Shown: piece by piece, positions 1-19,442 of the stretch | How the letters are laid out: the number at the start of each line of letters is the position of its first letter | Position numbering within the stretch: the stretch's first letter is position 1 | NCBI RefSeq assembly: GCF_013283195.1 | Contig: NZ_JABEKT010000001.1 | Coordinates: forward strand, 2,018,509 to 2,082,508 | Direction: 5' to 3' | Length of the DNA stretch: 64,000 nucleotides | DNA from: Ensifer adhaerens | GTDB lineage: Bacteria; Pseudomonadota; Alphaproteobacteria; Rhizobiales; Rhizobiaceae | The notes under the pieces: model-generated | What the model was told of the DNA's origin: nothing | What the model saw: only the letters and a program-made list of their open reading frames with translations | Database searches by the model: none | Position numbers and translations under genes: made by a program

Positions 1-534
1 GACCAGATGGTCCGCGGCGTCGTCAACCTGCCGAACGGCACGGGCCGCACGGTTCGCGTTGCCGTGTTCGCACGTGGCGTCAAGGCTGACGAAGCCAAGG
101 CTGCCGGTGCAGACATCGTTGGCGCCGAAGAGCTCGTTGAAATCGTCCAGAGCGGCAAGATCGACTTCGATCGTTGCATCGCTACCCCGGACATGATGCC
201 GCTCGTCGGCCGCCTCGGTAAGGTTCTCGGCCCGCGCGGCATGATGCCGAACCCGAAGGTCGGAACGGTCTCGATGGACGTTGCCGGTGCCGTCAAGGCA
301 TCCAAGGGCGGTGCTGTCGAGTTCCGCGTCGAGAAGGCTGGTATCATCCACGCCGGTATCGGCAAGGCATCGTTCGACGCCAAGGCTCTGGAAGAAAACA
401 TCCGCGCCTTCGCTGACGCGGTCGTCAAGGCCAAGCCGGCTGGCGCCAAGGGCAACTACGTCAAGCGCGTAGCGATTTCGTCGACGATGGGCCCGGGCCT
501 GAAGATCGACCCGGCAACGCTCAGCGTCGCCTAA
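1..534 (+). CDS. rplA: 50S ribosomal protein L1, 3' part
   Basis: The first base of the window is already in frame, so the gene begins upstream and about 177 codons are visible. The protein binds 23S rRNA at the L1 stalk, helps release deacylated tRNA, and in many bacteria represses its own rplK-rplA mRNA. Visible hallmarks are the central segment with [15 protein letters not shown] wording (residues near 65-80 of the visible part), the MPNPKVGTV motif, and a terminal block ending in DPATLSVA. The gene order rplA-rplJ-rplL-rpoB-rpoC is the usual beta operon arrangement. Only the missing 5' end is unusual, and that is due to the window edge. Confidence 0.97.
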   Translation, partial: DQMVRGVVNLPNGTGRTVRVAVFARGVKADEAKAAGADIVGAEELVEIVQSGKIDFDRCIATPDMMPLVGRLGKVLGPRGMMPNPKVGTVSMDVAGAVKASKGGAVEFRVEKAGIIHAGIGKASFDAKALEENIRAFADAVVKAKPAGAKGNYVKRVAISSTMGPGLKIDPATLSVA

Positions 535-562
535 AGAATTTCGGGCTTCGGCCCGAGCATGA

Positions 563-588
563 ATTTCCGGCCCTCCGGGGCCGGAAAT
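563..588 (+). other. Perfect hairpin after rplA
   Basis: An 11-bp inverted repeat (563-573 with 578-588, tetraloop TCCG) lies 28 bases after the rplA stop. It follows a smaller GC hairpin at 541-556. Neither is followed by a T-run, so these look like 3' end stabilising or pause hairpins between rplA and rplJ rather than complete intrinsic terminators. Confidence 0.5.
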
Positions 589-866
589 CCGGATTTCGAT
601 CCGGAACTCCTGTCCGAGATTGCGGGTGGTTATACCTTAATCACTTCGGCCTGCATGAGACGGGTAAGATCTGAATTTCGCAATGACGCCGGAGGCGTCG
701 AAATTCGGTTCGAGCCTCGCTTGCCTTGTGTCAGACCCGGCTTTCCGGGAACGCCAAGGGACAGGATCCTCAAGCGTTGCTCGGGATCTTCGTAAGATGA
801 TCCCTGGTGACAAAGGCAAACCCGGCGGGGCTGCATCATTGCAACCCTGCCTACTGGAGACAGACA
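589..866 (+). promoter_or_regulatory. rplJ-rplL leader region (possible L10 binding leader)
   Basis: This 278-base stretch has no convincing gene and directly precedes rplJ. In most bacteria the rplJ leader RNA folds into a structure bound by the L10-(L12)4 complex for autorepression. The stretch has several self-complementary parts, for example GGATC around 771 against GATCC around 799, and the segment CAGGCAAACCC-like/GGGTTGC-like pairing just before the Shine-Dalgarno. I could not verify the kink-turn consensus by eye, so the assignment rests on position and fold potential. No clear sigma-70 promoter was found here. Confidence 0.4.
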
Positions 867-1385
867 GTGGAAAGAGCGGAAAAACGCGAATTCGTCACGG
901 AGCTGAACGAAGTCTTCAAGGCTTCCGGTTCGGTTGTCGTGGCCCACTATGCTGGTGTCACAGTTGCGCAGATGAACGACTTCCGTTCGAAGATGCGCGC
1001 TGCTGGCGGCACCGTCAAAGTCGCGAAAAACCGCCTGGCCAAGATCGCTCTTCAGGGCACCGAGTCGGAAGGGATGACAAATCTCTTCAAGGGTCAGACG
1101 CTGATCGCATTCAGCCAAGACCCGATCACGGCTCCTAAGGTCGTCATGGATTTCGCCAAGACCAACGACAAGCTCGTTGTCCTCGGTGGCTCCATGGGAA
1201 CAACCACGCTCACCGCCGAAGCAGTCAAGTCGCTCGCGACCCTGCCTTCGCTGGACGAGCTGCGCGCAAAGCTGCTGGGCCTTCTCAATGCCCCGGCAAC
1301 CCGCGTTGCTACGGTTGTTGCAGCACCGGCAAGCCAGCTTGCCCGCGTGTTCGCCGCCTATGCCAAGAAGGACGAAGCCGCCTAA
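867..1385 (+). CDS. rplJ: 50S ribosomal protein L10
   Basis: L10 forms the base of the L7/L12 stalk of the 50S subunit and recruits translation factors; it also represses its own operon. I take the GTG at 867 as the start, because it gives the typical N-terminus [14 protein letters not shown] and a length of 172 residues, and a GGAGA lies just upstream (856-860). A longer reading from 807 adds 20 residues with no family match. The C-terminus is rich in Ala and Lys and is the helix that carries L7/L12 dimers. rplL follows after 58 bases. Confidence 0.96.
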   Translation: MERAEKREFVTELNEVFKASGSVVVAHYAGVTVAQMNDFRSKMRAAGGTVKVAKNRLAKIALQGTESEGMTNLFKGQTLIAFSQDPITAPKVVMDFAKTNDKLVVLGGSMGTTTLTAEAVKSLATLPSLDELRAKLLGLLNAPATRVATVVAAPASQLARVFAAYAKKDEAA

Positions 1386-1443
1386 GGCGGATTTTCGCTG
1401 TTGTATTTAAAACCAGTTCGAACCGAACAAAAGGAAAAGTAAA

Positions 1444-1821
1444 ATGGCTGATCTCGCAAAGATCGTTGAAGACCTGTCCTCGCTGACCGTCCTGGAAGCT
1501 GCTGAGCTTTCCAAGCTGCTCGAAGAGAAGTGGGGCGTTTCTGCAGCTGCTCCGGTAGCTGTTGCTGCTGCTGGCGGCGCTGGCGCTGCTGCACCGGTTG
1601 AAGAAGAAAAGACCGAATTTGACGTTATCCTCGTTGACGCTGGCGCCAACAAGATCAACGTCATCAAGGAAGTCCGCGCCATCACCGGTCTCGGCCTCAA
1701 GGAAGCCAAGGACCTGGTCGAAGGCGCTCCGAAGCCGGTCAAGGAAGCAGTTTCCAAGGCTGAAGCTGCTGACCTCAAGAAGAAGCTCGAAGACGCTGGC
1801 GCCAAGGTTGACGTCAAGTAA
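1444..1821 (+). CDS. rplL: 50S ribosomal protein L7/L12
   Basis: This 125-residue acidic protein is the multicopy stalk component that binds EF-Tu, EF-G and initiation factors. The N-terminal dimerisation domain (about 1-35, starting [19 protein letters not shown]) is followed by an Ala/Gly-rich hinge near 40-55 and the C-terminal factor-binding domain with the conserved EKTEFDVIL and [12 protein letters not shown] segments. AAGGAA precedes the ATG. It is co-transcribed with rplJ. The hairpins at 1840-1929 downstream probably lower expression of rpoB relative to rplL. Confidence 0.97.
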   Translation: MADLAKIVEDLSSLTVLEAAELSKLLEEKWGVSAAAPVAVAAAGGAGAAAPVEEEKTEFDVILVDAGANKINVIKEVRAITGLGLKEAKDLVEGAPKPVKEAVSKAEAADLKKKLEDAGAKVDVK

Positions 1822-1839
1822 TTCGGCATTTTGCAAGGG

Positions 1840-1877
1840 GAGGTGGCCATTTCGGCCGCCTCTCTTTGACCGTTTTT
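1840..1877 (+). terminator. Attenuator-like terminator between rplL and rpoB
   Basis: A 9-bp stem (1840-1848 with 854-862 in the 1800s, that is GAGGTGGCC against GGCCGCCTC with one G-T pair) closes a 5-base loop. TCTTTGACCGTTTTT follows, so the T-run starts about 10 bases after the stem. The position matches the partial terminator known from the E. coli rplL-rpoB spacer, which passes only part of the polymerases into rpoB. Confidence 0.5.
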
Positions 1878-1878
1878 A

Positions 1879-1929
1879 GAACATATTACCCAAAAGCCTG
1901 TCGCAAAACGGCTTTTGGGTAATGGGTTC
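1879..1929 (+). other. Long perfect inverted repeat in rplL-rpoB spacer
   Basis: ATTACCCAAAAGCC (1885-1898) is perfectly complementary to 1910-1923, giving a 14-bp stem with an 11-base loop, and GAAC (1879-1882) can pair with GTTC (1926-1929) beyond a 2-base internal loop. Such a long stem in this exact spacer resembles the RNase III processing site between rplL and rpoB in enterobacteria. No T-run follows, so it is not a terminator for the + strand. Confidence 0.55.
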
Positions 1930-2087
1930 TTCAAGAGGATGGTCTCGAACGGAAATCGGCACAGCAATCCGCGCTGGGTGTTTTCCGCAAGTTAGACGAG
2001 ATTGAACTACTCATTGATTGACGGGGTCGACTGGCCATCGGTTCCCGTCCGTTGCAGGCCCGGATGCAAGATTGACAAGGAGCGACG

Positions 2088-6227
<4,140 letters not shown>

Positions 6228-6237
6228 GAAACATCAA

Positions 6238-6264
6238 GGTGCGTGCCGCGTCGCGGCACGCACC
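6238..6264 (+). other. 12-bp hairpin between rpoB and rpoC
   Basis: A perfect 12-bp GC-rich stem (6238-6249 with 6253-6264) with a GTC loop starts 10 bases after the rpoB stop. It lacks a T-run, so it is better read as an RNA stability or processing element between the two polymerase genes than as a terminator. Confidence 0.5.
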
Positions 6265-6411
6265 GCTTCCTCCGCAAGGCTTCATTGGCAAGCGAGAGGA
6301 ACGGGGCCGCATCAGATGCGGTTTTAGCTGTTTATGGGGCAGGGGCCGGCGCCCGGGATTTGTCGGCACCCTCGCCAAGCTCAGGGCGTTAAGCCCGTAA
6401 AGGAGACAGGC

Positions 6412-10617
<4,206 letters not shown>

Positions 10618-10623
10618 TAGGAG

Positions 10624-10645
10624 GAGGGCGGTTCCCGCCCTCTTT
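10624..10645 (+). terminator. First terminator of rpoC
   Basis: GAGGGCGG (10624-10631) pairs with CCGCCCTC (10635-10642) around a TTC loop and is followed by TTT. It starts 7 bases after the rpoC stop. Confidence 0.6.
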
Positions 10646-10654
10646 CCCCAGATT

Positions 10655-10690
10655 AAAAAAGCCGCCCGGAGCGATCCGGGCGGCTTCTTC
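10655..10690. terminator. Bidirectional terminator between rpoC and the reversed small gene
   Basis: A 10-bp stem, GCCGCCCGGA (10661-10670) with TCCGGGCGGC (10675-10684), loop GCGA, has six A bases on its left and TTCTTC on its right. Read on the minus strand it is a good intrinsic terminator for the gene at 10735-11031; on the plus strand it backs up the rpoC terminator. Confidence 0.75.
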
Positions 10691-10734
10691 ATTATGGGAG
10701 GCTGAAAAGGGGCGACGCGTCGGCGTCGGCGGCT

Positions 10735-11031
10735 TCAGCTGAAACGGATGATCGCAACTTCGCCTTCAAGCGCGCCCTGGTAGGCGGAGGCATGCGGCTC
10801 CTCGTTCGGCACGTCGGTCAGTGTGCCGATCTGATCGAGGTCGGCCTCCAGGAAGCCTTCTTCGGCAAGCGCGTTCAGCGCCTCGCGTACGGCCGTATCG
10901 TCGTCGGGTGCGCGCAACATCACGTGAATGTCGACGCCTTCGTCGTCTCCGTCGGTCTCATAGGCCTTGCCGATGATGATGAAGACCATCGGCTCGTCCG
11001 GTGCATTGTCGTTGTCAGGCGTGACGCTCAT
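10735..11031 (-). CDS. Small acidic protein of unknown function
   Basis: The gene encodes 98 residues and is transcribed against its rpo and str neighbours. The start at 11031 (MSVTPDNDN) is chosen because AAAGGA lies 6 bases upstream; a longer reading to 11151 has no ribosome binding site. The protein is strongly acidic, with a first part PMVFIIIGKAYETDGDDEGV that looks like a beta strand and a second part with a helix (DDDTAVREALNALAEEGFLEAD) followed by GTLTDVPNEEPHASAYQGALEGEVAIIRF. There is no signal peptide or membrane segment. I believe it is a conserved protein of rhizobia found at this position, but do not recognise a function. Confidence 0.8.
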   Translation of the reverse strand: MSVTPDNDNAPDEPMVFIIIGKAYETDGDDEGVDIHVMLRAPDDDTAVREALNALAEEGFLEADLDQIGTLTDVPNEEPHASAYQGALEGEVAIIRFS

Positions 11032-11592
11032 AGAATATCCTTTCGAGTGCGTGGCTGACTTTAGCGCCCTTTTCAGTGCAGTGCGAAAGAAATAGATCGG
11101 AGGCCACAGGCTTTGGTGGGGGATAGAATCGTTCTGGTGGAAAACCGTCATAAACTGGTTGCCGATTCCTTAACCCTGTTGGAAGCTGCTTGCGTTCAAG
11201 TGCAATCCGGGTCGCCATACCCCGCCGGGACACGCGCCAAAGCCTTGTTTTCCGGGCATGTCAGGCTTGCGAACCGGAGTTTATTTGTTAATTGCCCTTG
11301 ACTGTCGGCCTTGAAATCAGTACACCCCGCCGCATCGGAGCCCATGTGAGGCTGGCTGGTTCGGAACGTCGCGTTCTGGAGTTCGCCTCAAACAAGGTTC
11401 AAAACGCACGCTGACTACAAAAAATGCTGCACGCATGACGCGCGAAATTGTGTGTCCTCTGCTTTTTGTAGGGCCATCCGCGATAAGGCGGATCGGTCCT
11501 CGTTTGCGCATTTTACAGGCGTTCGTATCGCCGGCGACGGCAACGATCCGCCCGCAAGGGTAACGAGACAAGATTTTGCAAGGGATGGTTAC
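11032..11592 (+). promoter_or_regulatory. Divergent intergenic region upstream of the str operon
   Basis: This 561-base stretch separates the reversed small gene from rpsL and holds no convincing coding sequence. It must contain promoters for both directions. The best candidate for str is CTTGACT at 11297-11303 followed 17 bases later by TACACC (11321-11326), which is only a fair match to the rhizobial CTTGAC-N17-CTATAT pattern and would give a leader of about 260 bases. The long GC-rich part from 11400 to 11580 may fold as a leader RNA; I see no known riboswitch in it. Confidence 0.4.
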
Positions 11593-11964
11593 ATGCCTAC
11601 CGTAAACCAGCTGATCCGCAAGCCGCGTCAGGCACAGGTAAAGCGCAACAAGGTTCCTGCTCTGCAGGAAAACCCGCAGAAGCGCGGCGTTTGCACGCGC
11701 GTCTACACGACGACCCCGAAGAAGCCGAACTCGGCTCTGCGTAAGGTTGCCAAGATCCGCCTGACCAACGGCTTCGAAGTCATCGGCTATATCCCGGGTG
11801 AAGGTCACAACCTTCAGGAACACTCGGTTGTCATGATCCGCGGCGGCCGCGTAAAGGACCTTCCGGGTGTCCGTTACCACATCATCCGTGGCGTTCTCGA
11901 TACGCAGGGTGTCAAGAACCGCAAGCAGCGCCGCTCCAAGTATGGTGCGAAGCGTCCGAAGTAA
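11593..11964 (+). CDS. rpsL: 30S ribosomal protein S12
   Basis: S12 is a decoding-centre protein that controls translational accuracy. The ATG at 11593 gives [12 protein letters not shown] and a standard 123 residues; the in-frame extension to 11452 has no family match. [17 protein letters not shown] around residue 40-56 keeps the lysines equal to K42/K43 of E. coli, and [13 protein letters not shown] around 85-97 keeps the second lysine, so the usual streptomycin-resistance positions are wild type. It is the first gene of the str operon; rpsG follows after 79 bases. Confidence 0.98.
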
Positions 11965-12031
11965 TTTCGGGTTTCACGAATTCGGCGCTGCGCGAGGTTC
12001 TCCGCGTGTTAAGGCGCCAGTCAACAGTTGA

Positions 12032-12514
<483 letters not shown>

Positions 12515-12543
12515 TCGACGACCAATTTCGAAAGGGAGTCCCT

Positions 12544-14643
12544 ATGGCTCGCGAATACAAAATCGAAGACTACCGCAACTTCGGTATCATGGCGCACATC
12601 GACGCCGGCAAGACGACGACGACCGAACGTATTCTCTACTACACCGGTAAGTCCCATAAGATCGGCGAAGTCCATGACGGCGCCGCTACCATGGACTGGA
12701 TGGAGCAGGAGCAGGAACGCGGCATCACCATCACGTCTGCTGCGACCACGACCTTCTGGAAGGGCCGTGACGGCAAGACCCGCCGCTTCAACATCATCGA
12801 CACCCCCGGCCACGTCGACTTCACCATCGAAGTCGAGCGTTCGCTGCGTGTTCTCGACGGCGCCATCGCGCTGCTCGACGCCAACGCCGGTGTTGAGCCG
12901 CAGACGGAAACCGTCTGGCGTCAGGCTGAGAAGTACAATGTCCCGCGGATGATCTTCTGCAACAAGATGGACAAGACCGGCGCTGACTTCTACCGCTCCG
13001 TTTCGATGATCAAGTCGCGCCTCGGTGCGATCCCGGTCGTCATGCAGCTGCCGATCGGCGCTGAGACCGAGTTCAAGGGCGTCATCGACCTGATCGAGAT
13101 GAACGCACTCATCTGGCGCGACGAATCGCTCGGCGCCCAGTGGGACGTCGTCGAGATCCCGGACGATATGAAGGCAGAAGCGCAGAAGTACCGCGAACTG
13201 CTGATCGAGACCGTTGTCGAGATCGACGAAGCAGCGACCGAAGCGTACCTGGAAGGCAATTTGCCTGACAACGACCAGATCCGCGCGCTCGTTCGCCGTG
13301 GCACCATCGACGTGAAGTTCCACCCGATGTTCTGCGGTACCGCGTTCAAGAACAAGGGCGTTCAGCCGCTTCTCGACGCCGTCGTCGACTACCTGCCGTC
13401 GCCGCTGGACATCCCGGCGATCAAGGGCATCGACGTCAAGACCGAAGCCGAGACCGAGCGCCATGCTGACGACAGCGAGCCGCTCTCGATGCTCGCCTTC
13501 AAGATCATGAACGACCCCTTCGTCGGTTCGCTCACCTTCGCCCGCATCTACTCCGGCAAGCTCGAAAAGGGCACGTCGGTCATGAACACGGTCAAGGAAA
13601 AGCGCGAGCGCGTTGGCCGTATGCTGCAGATGCATTCCAACAGCCGTGAAGACATCGAAGAAGCCTTTGCAGGCGACATCGTTGCTCTGGCTGGCCTCAA
13701 GGAAACCACCACTGGCGATACGCTCTGCGACCCGCTGAAGCCGGTTATCCTCGAGCGCATGGAATTCCCGGAGCCGGTCATCCAGATCGCTATCGAGCCG
13801 AAGACCAAGGGCGACCAGGAGAAGATGGGCCTCGCGCTCAACCGCCTGGCTGCAGAAGACCCGTCGTTCCGCGTCAAGACGGACGAAGAGTCCGGCCAGA
13901 CGATCATCGCAGGTATGGGTGAACTTCACCTCGACATCCTGGTTGACCGTATGCGCCGCGAATTCAAGGTCGAAGCAACCGTCGGCGCGCCGCAGGTTGC
14001 CTACCGCGAAACCATCACGCGTCAGCACGAAGAAGACTACACGCACAAGAAGCAGTCCGGTGGTACCGGCCAGTTCGCGCGCGTCAAGATCGTCTTCGAA
14101 CCGAACCCGGATGGCGAAGACTTCAAGTTCGAGTCCAAGATCGTCGGTGGTGCTGTTCCGAAGGAATACATCCCGGGCGTTCAGAAGGGCATCGAAAGCG
14201 TTCTGTCTTCGGGTCCGCTCGCAGGCTTCCCGATGCTCGGCGTCAAGGCGACGCTCATCGACGGTGCCTTCCACGACGTCGACTCGTCGGTTCTGGCGTT
14301 CGAAATCGCTTCGCGTGCCTGCTTCCGTGAAGCAGCCAAGAAGGCCGGCGCTCAGCTCCTCGAGCCGATGATGAAGGTCGAAGTCGTAACGCCGGAAGAC
14401 TACGTCGGTGACGTTATCGGCGACTTGAACTCGCGTCGTGGCCAGATCCAGGGCCAGGAAGCACGCGGCGTTGCTGTCGTGATCAACGCAAACGTCCCGC
14501 TCGCGAACATGTTCAAGTACGTGGACAACCTGCGCTCGATGTCTCAGGGCCGCGCCCAGTACACGATGACCTTCGATCACTACTCGCCGGTCCCGTCGAA
14601 CGTCGCACAGGAAATCCAGGCAAAGTATTCCGGTCAGAAGTGA
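12544..14643 (+). CDS. fusA: Translation elongation factor G
   Basis: EF-G is the GTPase that drives ribosomal translocation and, with RRF, ribosome recycling. The 699-residue length is normal. The P-loop [13 protein letters not shown] is near residue 17-29, the ERGITI switch segment near 59, DTPGHVDF near 80, and [10 protein letters not shown] near 140. Domains II-V follow, including the [10 protein letters not shown] motif near 460. AAAGGGAG precedes the ATG. tuf follows after 71 bases, completing rpsL-rpsG-fusA-tuf. Confidence 0.98.
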   Translation: MAREYKIEDYRNFGIMAHIDAGKTTTTERILYYTGKSHKIGEVHDGAATMDWMEQEQERGITITSAATTTFWKGRDGKTRRFNIIDTPGHVDFTIEVERSLRVLDGAIALLDANAGVEPQTETVWRQAEKYNVPRMIFCNKMDKTGADFYRSVSMIKSRLGAIPVVMQLPIGAETEFKGVIDLIEMNALIWRDESLGAQWDVVEIPDDMKAEAQKYRELLIETVVEIDEAATEAYLEGNLPDNDQIRALVRRGTIDVKFHPMFCGTAFKNKGVQPLLDAVVDYLPSPLDIPAIKGIDVKTEAETERHADDSEPLSMLAFKIMNDPFVGSLTFARIYSGKLEKGTSVMNTVKEKRERVGRMLQMHSNSREDIEEAFAGDIVALAGLKETTTGDTLCDPLKPVILERMEFPEPVIQIAIEPKTKGDQEKMGLALNRLAAEDPSFRVKTDEESGQTIIAGMGELHLDILVDRMRREFKVEATVGAPQVAYRETITRQHEEDYTHKKQSGGTGQFARVKIVFEPNPDGEDFKFESKIVGGAVPKEYIPGVQKGIESVLSSGPLAGFPMLGVKATLIDGAFHDVDSSVLAFEIASRACFREAAKKAGAQLLEPMMKVEVVTPEDYVGDVIGDLNSRRGQIQGQEARGVAVVINANVPLANMFKYVDNLRSMSQGRAQYTMTFDHYSPVPSNVAQEIQAKYSGQK

Positions 14644-14714
14644 CCGGAATACCCTTTCGCTGAAATAGATAGATAAGATTTCCCCGACAGGGGACAGGAA
14701 ACGGAGAGCCGAAA

Positions 14715-15890
<1,176 letters not shown>

Positions 15891-16204
15891 TCGACGACGG
15901 GCGGAATGGGCGGGGCGCATCGGTATGCGCCCCGGACATAGCCGCCCAGCAAGATTTAGTTGGTCGCACGGCTTGCCGACGACGCCGAAATAGTGCAAAT
16001 GGCGCGCAAGCGTGATTTGCATGGTGCGTCGGCATTGTGCGAACGCGAAAGTACAGGCCGGCCACGGCCGCTCAAATAGGAAGGGGCAGGGGAAACCTTG
16101 TCCCTCCGATCTTTGAAAAATTAGCGGACTGGCCGAACATCAAACGAAGTTCAATGCGCGTTTCTCCACGGAAACCGCAACTAACATGAACAAGGATAAG
16201 TCGT
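15891..16204 (+). promoter_or_regulatory. Region between tuf and rpsJ
   Basis: This 314-base region separates the str and S10 operons. A 10-bp hairpin at 15911-15934 (GGGGCGCAT paired with ATGCGCCCC, loop CGGT) sits 20 bases after the tuf stop; it has no T-run, so termination would be Rho-dependent or absent. The rest, to the AAGGATA ahead of rpsJ, should carry the S10 promoter and leader, but I could not pick a convincing promoter pair. Confidence 0.45.
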
Positions 16205-16513
16205 ATGAACGGCCAGAACATCCGCATCCGCCTCAAGGCGTTTGATCACCGGATCCTCGATGCCTCGACGCGCGAAATCGTCTCGACGGCCAAGCGCACC
16301 GGTGCCAGCGTGCGCGGTCCAGTACCGCTGCCGACGCGCATTGAAAAATTTACGGTCAACCGTTCGCCGCACGTCGACAAGAAGAGCCGCGAACAGTTCG
16401 AAATGCGTACCCACAAGCGCCTTCTCGATATCGTAGATCCGACCCCGCAGACCGTTGACGCGCTGATGAAGCTCGACCTCGCTGCCGGCGTCGACGTGGA
16501 AATTAAGCTTTAA
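16205..16513 (+). CDS. rpsJ: 30S ribosomal protein S10 (NusE)
   Basis: S10 (102 residues) is part of the 30S head and also acts as NusE in transcription antitermination and transcription-translation coupling. The start [19 protein letters not shown], the [20 protein letters not shown] block and the RTHKRLLDI motif are diagnostic. AAGGATA lies 6 bases before the ATG. It leads the S10 operon; the next gene, rplC, is 140 bases away, an unusually wide gap that includes a GGGG-TTCG-CCCC type hairpin near 16610-16630. Confidence 0.98.
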
Positions 16514-16653
16514 TAACAAGGAAGGTACGTGGACTTCGGTCCAACGGCTTCCAGAAACGGGCGACCCGACGTTCCGCAAGGAGCAGAGGGAGACCTTAAA
16601 CAAGAGATGCGAGGGGGTTCGCCCCGTCGTTAACTCTCAAGAGGAATGAACCG

Positions 16654-17340
16654 ATGCGTTCAGGTGTGATTGCACAGAAAGTGGGAATGACGCGCGTCTA
16701 CAACGACGCCGGCGAGCATATCCCGGTAACAGTATTGCGGCTGGAAAACTGCCAGGTGGTAGCCCAGCGCACGGACGACAAGAACGGCTATACCGCTGTC
16801 CAGTTGGGCGCTGGCACTGCCAAGGTCAAGAATACGCCGAAGGCGATGCGCGGCCACTTTGCTGCCGCCAACGTCGAACCGAAGGCGAAGCTCGTCGAAT
16901 TCCGCGTTTCCGCGGACAATCTGATCGACATCGGCTCCGAACTGACCGCAAACCATTTCGTTGCGGGCCAGCTCGTCGACGTTACCGGTACCACGATCGG
17001 TAAGGGCTTTGCCGGCGCCATCAAGCGCCACAACTTCGGCGGCCTTCGTGCAACGCACGGCGTTTCCGTATCGCACCGCTCGCATGGTTCGACCGGCTCC
17101 AACCAGGATCCGGGTCGCGTCTGGAAGGGCAAGCGCATGGCTGGTCACATGGGCCAGACGCGCGTTACCACGCAGAACCTCGAAGTCGTATCGACCGACG
17201 AAGATCGTGGTCTGATCCTGGTCAAGGGCGCAGTCCCCGGCTCCAAGGGTGCCTGGATCGTCGTTCGTGACGCCATCAAGTCGGGCACCCCGGAAGGCGC
17301 ACCGCGCCCCGCGGCCGTGCGCGCCGAAGCATCCAAGTAA
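16654..17340 (+). CDS. rplC: 50S ribosomal protein L3
   Basis: L3 is an early 23S rRNA-binding protein whose loop reaches the peptidyl-transferase centre. The 228-residue length is somewhat longer than the 209 of E. coli, with an Ala/Pro-rich C-terminal tail ([15 protein letters not shown]), as is usual for alphaproteobacteria. [12 protein letters not shown] near 113-124, and [20 protein letters not shown] near 143-162 contain the glutamine that PrmB methylates in other bacteria. AAGAGGAA precedes the ATG. rplD follows after 12 bases. Confidence 0.97.
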   Translation: MRSGVIAQKVGMTRVYNDAGEHIPVTVLRLENCQVVAQRTDDKNGYTAVQLGAGTAKVKNTPKAMRGHFAAANVEPKAKLVEFRVSADNLIDIGSELTANHFVAGQLVDVTGTTIGKGFAGAIKRHNFGGLRATHGVSVSHRSHGSTGSNQDPGRVWKGKRMAGHMGQTRVTTQNLEVVSTDEDRGLILVKGAVPGSKGAWIVVRDAIKSGTPEGAPRPAAVRAEASK

Positions 17341-17352
17341 GGGAGCCGAATT

Positions 17353-17973
17353 ATGGATCTCACCGTCAAAACCCTCGAGGGCAAGGACGCGGGAAAGGTT
17401 TCCCTTTCGGACGCCATTTTCGGTCTCGAACCCCGTGAAGACATCATTGCCCGCGTCGTTCGCTGGCAGCTCGCCAAGAAGCAGCAGGGCACGCACAAGT
17501 CGAAGGGCCGCGCAGAAGTTTCGCGCACCGGCGCCAAGATGTACAAGCAGAAGGGTACGGGCCGCGCCCGCCACCACTCCGCTCGCGCGCCGCAGTTCCG
17601 TGGTGGTGGTAAGGCTCATGGCCCGGTTGTTCGCAGCCACGCCCATGACCTGCCGAAGAAGGTTCGTGCACTCGGCCTTCGCCACGCTCTGTCTGCCAAG
17701 CTGAAGGCTGAAAACATCATCGTCCTCGACGATCTCGTTGCCGCAGAAGCAAAGACCAAGACCCTCGCAGGCGTTTTCGCCTCGCTGGGCCTGACCAATG
17801 CTCTGATCATCGGTGGCGCCGAAATCGAGAACAACTTCAAGCTCGCCGCTCAGAACATTCCGAATGTGGACGTTCTGCCGGTTCAGGGCATCAACGTTTA
17901 CGACATTCTGCGCCGTGGCAAGCTCGTGCTTTCCAAGGCTGCCGTGGAAGCTCTGGAGGAGCGGTTCAAATGA
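17353..17973 (+). CDS. rplD: 50S ribosomal protein L4
   Basis: L4 (206 residues) binds domain I of 23S rRNA, lines the exit tunnel with its extended loop, and represses the S10 operon in E. coli. The tunnel loop [19 protein letters not shown] near residues 60-90 is present. The gene ends in an ATGA overlap with rplW (17970-17973), so the two are translationally coupled. The codon use matches its neighbours. Confidence 0.97.
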   Translation: MDLTVKTLEGKDAGKVSLSDAIFGLEPREDIIARVVRWQLAKKQQGTHKSKGRAEVSRTGAKMYKQKGTGRARHHSARAPQFRGGGKAHGPVVRSHAHDLPKKVRALGLRHALSAKLKAENIIVLDDLVAAEAKTKTLAGVFASLGLTNALIIGGAEIENNFKLAAQNIPNVDVLPVQGINVYDILRRGKLVLSKAAVEALEERFK

Positions 17974-18263
17974 CGGATCTTCGCCACTACGACGTGATCG
18001 TGTCCCCCTCGATCACTGAAAAGTCGACGCTGGTTTCCGAACAGAACCAGATCGTCTTCAACGTCGCCAAGGGCGCTTCGAAGCCTGAAATCAAGGCTGC
18101 TGTCGAAGCACTGTTCGGCGTCAAGGTTACGGCCGTGAACACGCTCGTCCGCAAGGGCAAGACCAAGCGCTTCCGCGGCTTTACCGGGAAGCAGAAGGAC
18201 GTGAAGAAGGCGATCATCACGCTCGCCGACGGTCAGTCCATCGACGTCTCCACCGGTCTCTAA
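17970..18263 (+). CDS. rplW: 50S ribosomal protein L23
   Basis: L23 (97 residues) sits at the tunnel exit and docks trigger factor and SRP. The visible markers are [19 protein letters not shown] near residues 11-29 and [18 protein letters not shown] near 56-73. The start overlaps the rplD stop by four bases and AGGAG lies just upstream within rplD. rplB follows after 43 bases. Confidence 0.97.
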   Translation: MTDLRHYDVIVSPSITEKSTLVSEQNQIVFNVAKGASKPEIKAAVEALFGVKVTAVNTLVRKGKTKRFRGFTGKQKDVKKAIITLADGQSIDVSTGL

Positions 18264-18306
18264 CGGATAGGCCCATTAGGGTAAAAACCCAAAAGGGAAC
18301 AATAAA

Positions 18307-19146
18307 ATGGCATTGAAAAGTTTCAATCCGACGACCCCGAGCCAGCGCCAGTTGGTCATCGTTGACCGGTCCGGCCTCTACAAGGGCAAGCCGGTCAAGG
18401 CGCTGACCGAAGGTTTGCACTCCAAGGGCGGTCGCAACAACCTTGGCCGTATCACCGTCCGCTTCCAGGGCGGCGGTCACAAGCGGACCTACCGTCTGGT
18501 CGACTTCAAGCGTCGCAAGTTCGACGTCGAAGGCACCGTCGAGCGTCTGGAATATGACCCGAACCGCACCGCGTTCATCGCGCTGATCACCTACGCCGAT
18601 GGCGAACAGGCCTATATCCTCGCTCCGCAGCGCCTCGCTGCCGGCGACAAGGTCATCGCTTCGGGCAAGGCAGCCGTCGACGTCAAGCCCGGCAACACCA
18701 TGCCGCTGCAGTTCATCCCGGTCGGCTCCATCATCCACAACGTGGAAATGAAGCCGGGCAAGGGTGGTCAGCTCGCTCGTTCGGCCGGTACCTACGCTCA
18801 GCTCGTTGGTCGTGACCAGGGCATGGCGATCCTCCGCCTGAACTCTGGCGAGCAGCGCCTGGTGCACGGTTCGTGCCTGGCATCGATCGGCGCCGTGTCG
18901 AACCCCGACCACGGCAACATCAATGACGGTAAGGCTGGTCGTTCGCGTTGGCGCGGCAAGAAGCCGCACGTTCGCGGCGTCGTCATGAACCCGGTTGACC
19001 ATCCGCACGGCGGTGGTGAAGGCCGCACATCCGGTGGTCGTCACCCGGTTACCCCGTGGGGCAAGCCCACGAAGGGTAAGCGGACGCGCTCGAACAAGTC
19101 GACCGACAAGTTCATCATGCGCTCGCGCCACCAGAAGAAGAAGTAA
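18307..19146 (+). CDS. rplB: 50S ribosomal protein L2
   Basis: L2 (279 residues) is a primary 23S rRNA-binding protein needed for peptidyl transfer and subunit association. The N-terminus [15 protein letters not shown], the [19 protein letters not shown] segment, and the C-terminal [13 protein letters not shown] followed by [12 protein letters not shown] are all conserved, including the histidine near the peptidyl-transferase centre. AAAGGGAAC precedes the ATG. Spacing to rpsS is 15 bases. Confidence 0.98.
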   Translation: MALKSFNPTTPSQRQLVIVDRSGLYKGKPVKALTEGLHSKGGRNNLGRITVRFQGGGHKRTYRLVDFKRRKFDVEGTVERLEYDPNRTAFIALITYADGEQAYILAPQRLAAGDKVIASGKAAVDVKPGNTMPLQFIPVGSIIHNVEMKPGKGGQLARSAGTYAQLVGRDQGMAILRLNSGEQRLVHGSCLASIGAVSNPDHGNINDGKAGRSRWRGKKPHVRGVVMNPVDHPHGGGEGRTSGGRHPVTPWGKPTKGKRTRSNKSTDKFIMRSRHQKKK

Positions 19147-19161
19147 GAGAGGAAGTCTCGA

Positions 19162-19440
19162 ATGACTCGTTCAGTATGGAAAGGTCCGTTCGTTGACGGC
19201 TATCTTCTCAAGAAGGCTGAGAAGGTCCGCGAAGGCGGTCGTAACGAAGTGATCAAGATGTGGAGCCGTCGCTCCACGATCCTTCCGCAGTTTGTCGGCC
19301 TCACCTTCGGCGTCTACAACGGCAGCAAGCACGTTCCGGTCAGCGTCAATGAAGACATGGTCGGCCACAAGTTTGGCGAATTCTCTCCGACCCGGACCTA
19401 CTACGGTCATGGTGCGGACAAGAAGGCAAAGAGGAAGTAA
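19162..19440 (+). CDS. rpsS: 30S ribosomal protein S19
   Basis: S19 (92 residues) is in the head of the 30S subunit and contacts S13 and the A-site tRNA region. [20 protein letters not shown] and the [21 protein letters not shown] end are typical. GAGGAAG precedes the ATG. It ends two bases before the rplV start, an arrangement that favours translational coupling. Confidence 0.97.
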   Translation: MTRSVWKGPFVDGYLLKKAEKVREGGRNEVIKMWSRRSTILPQFVGLTFGVYNGSKHVPVSVNEDMVGHKFGEFSPTRTYYGHGADKKAKRK

Positions 19441-19442
19441 CA

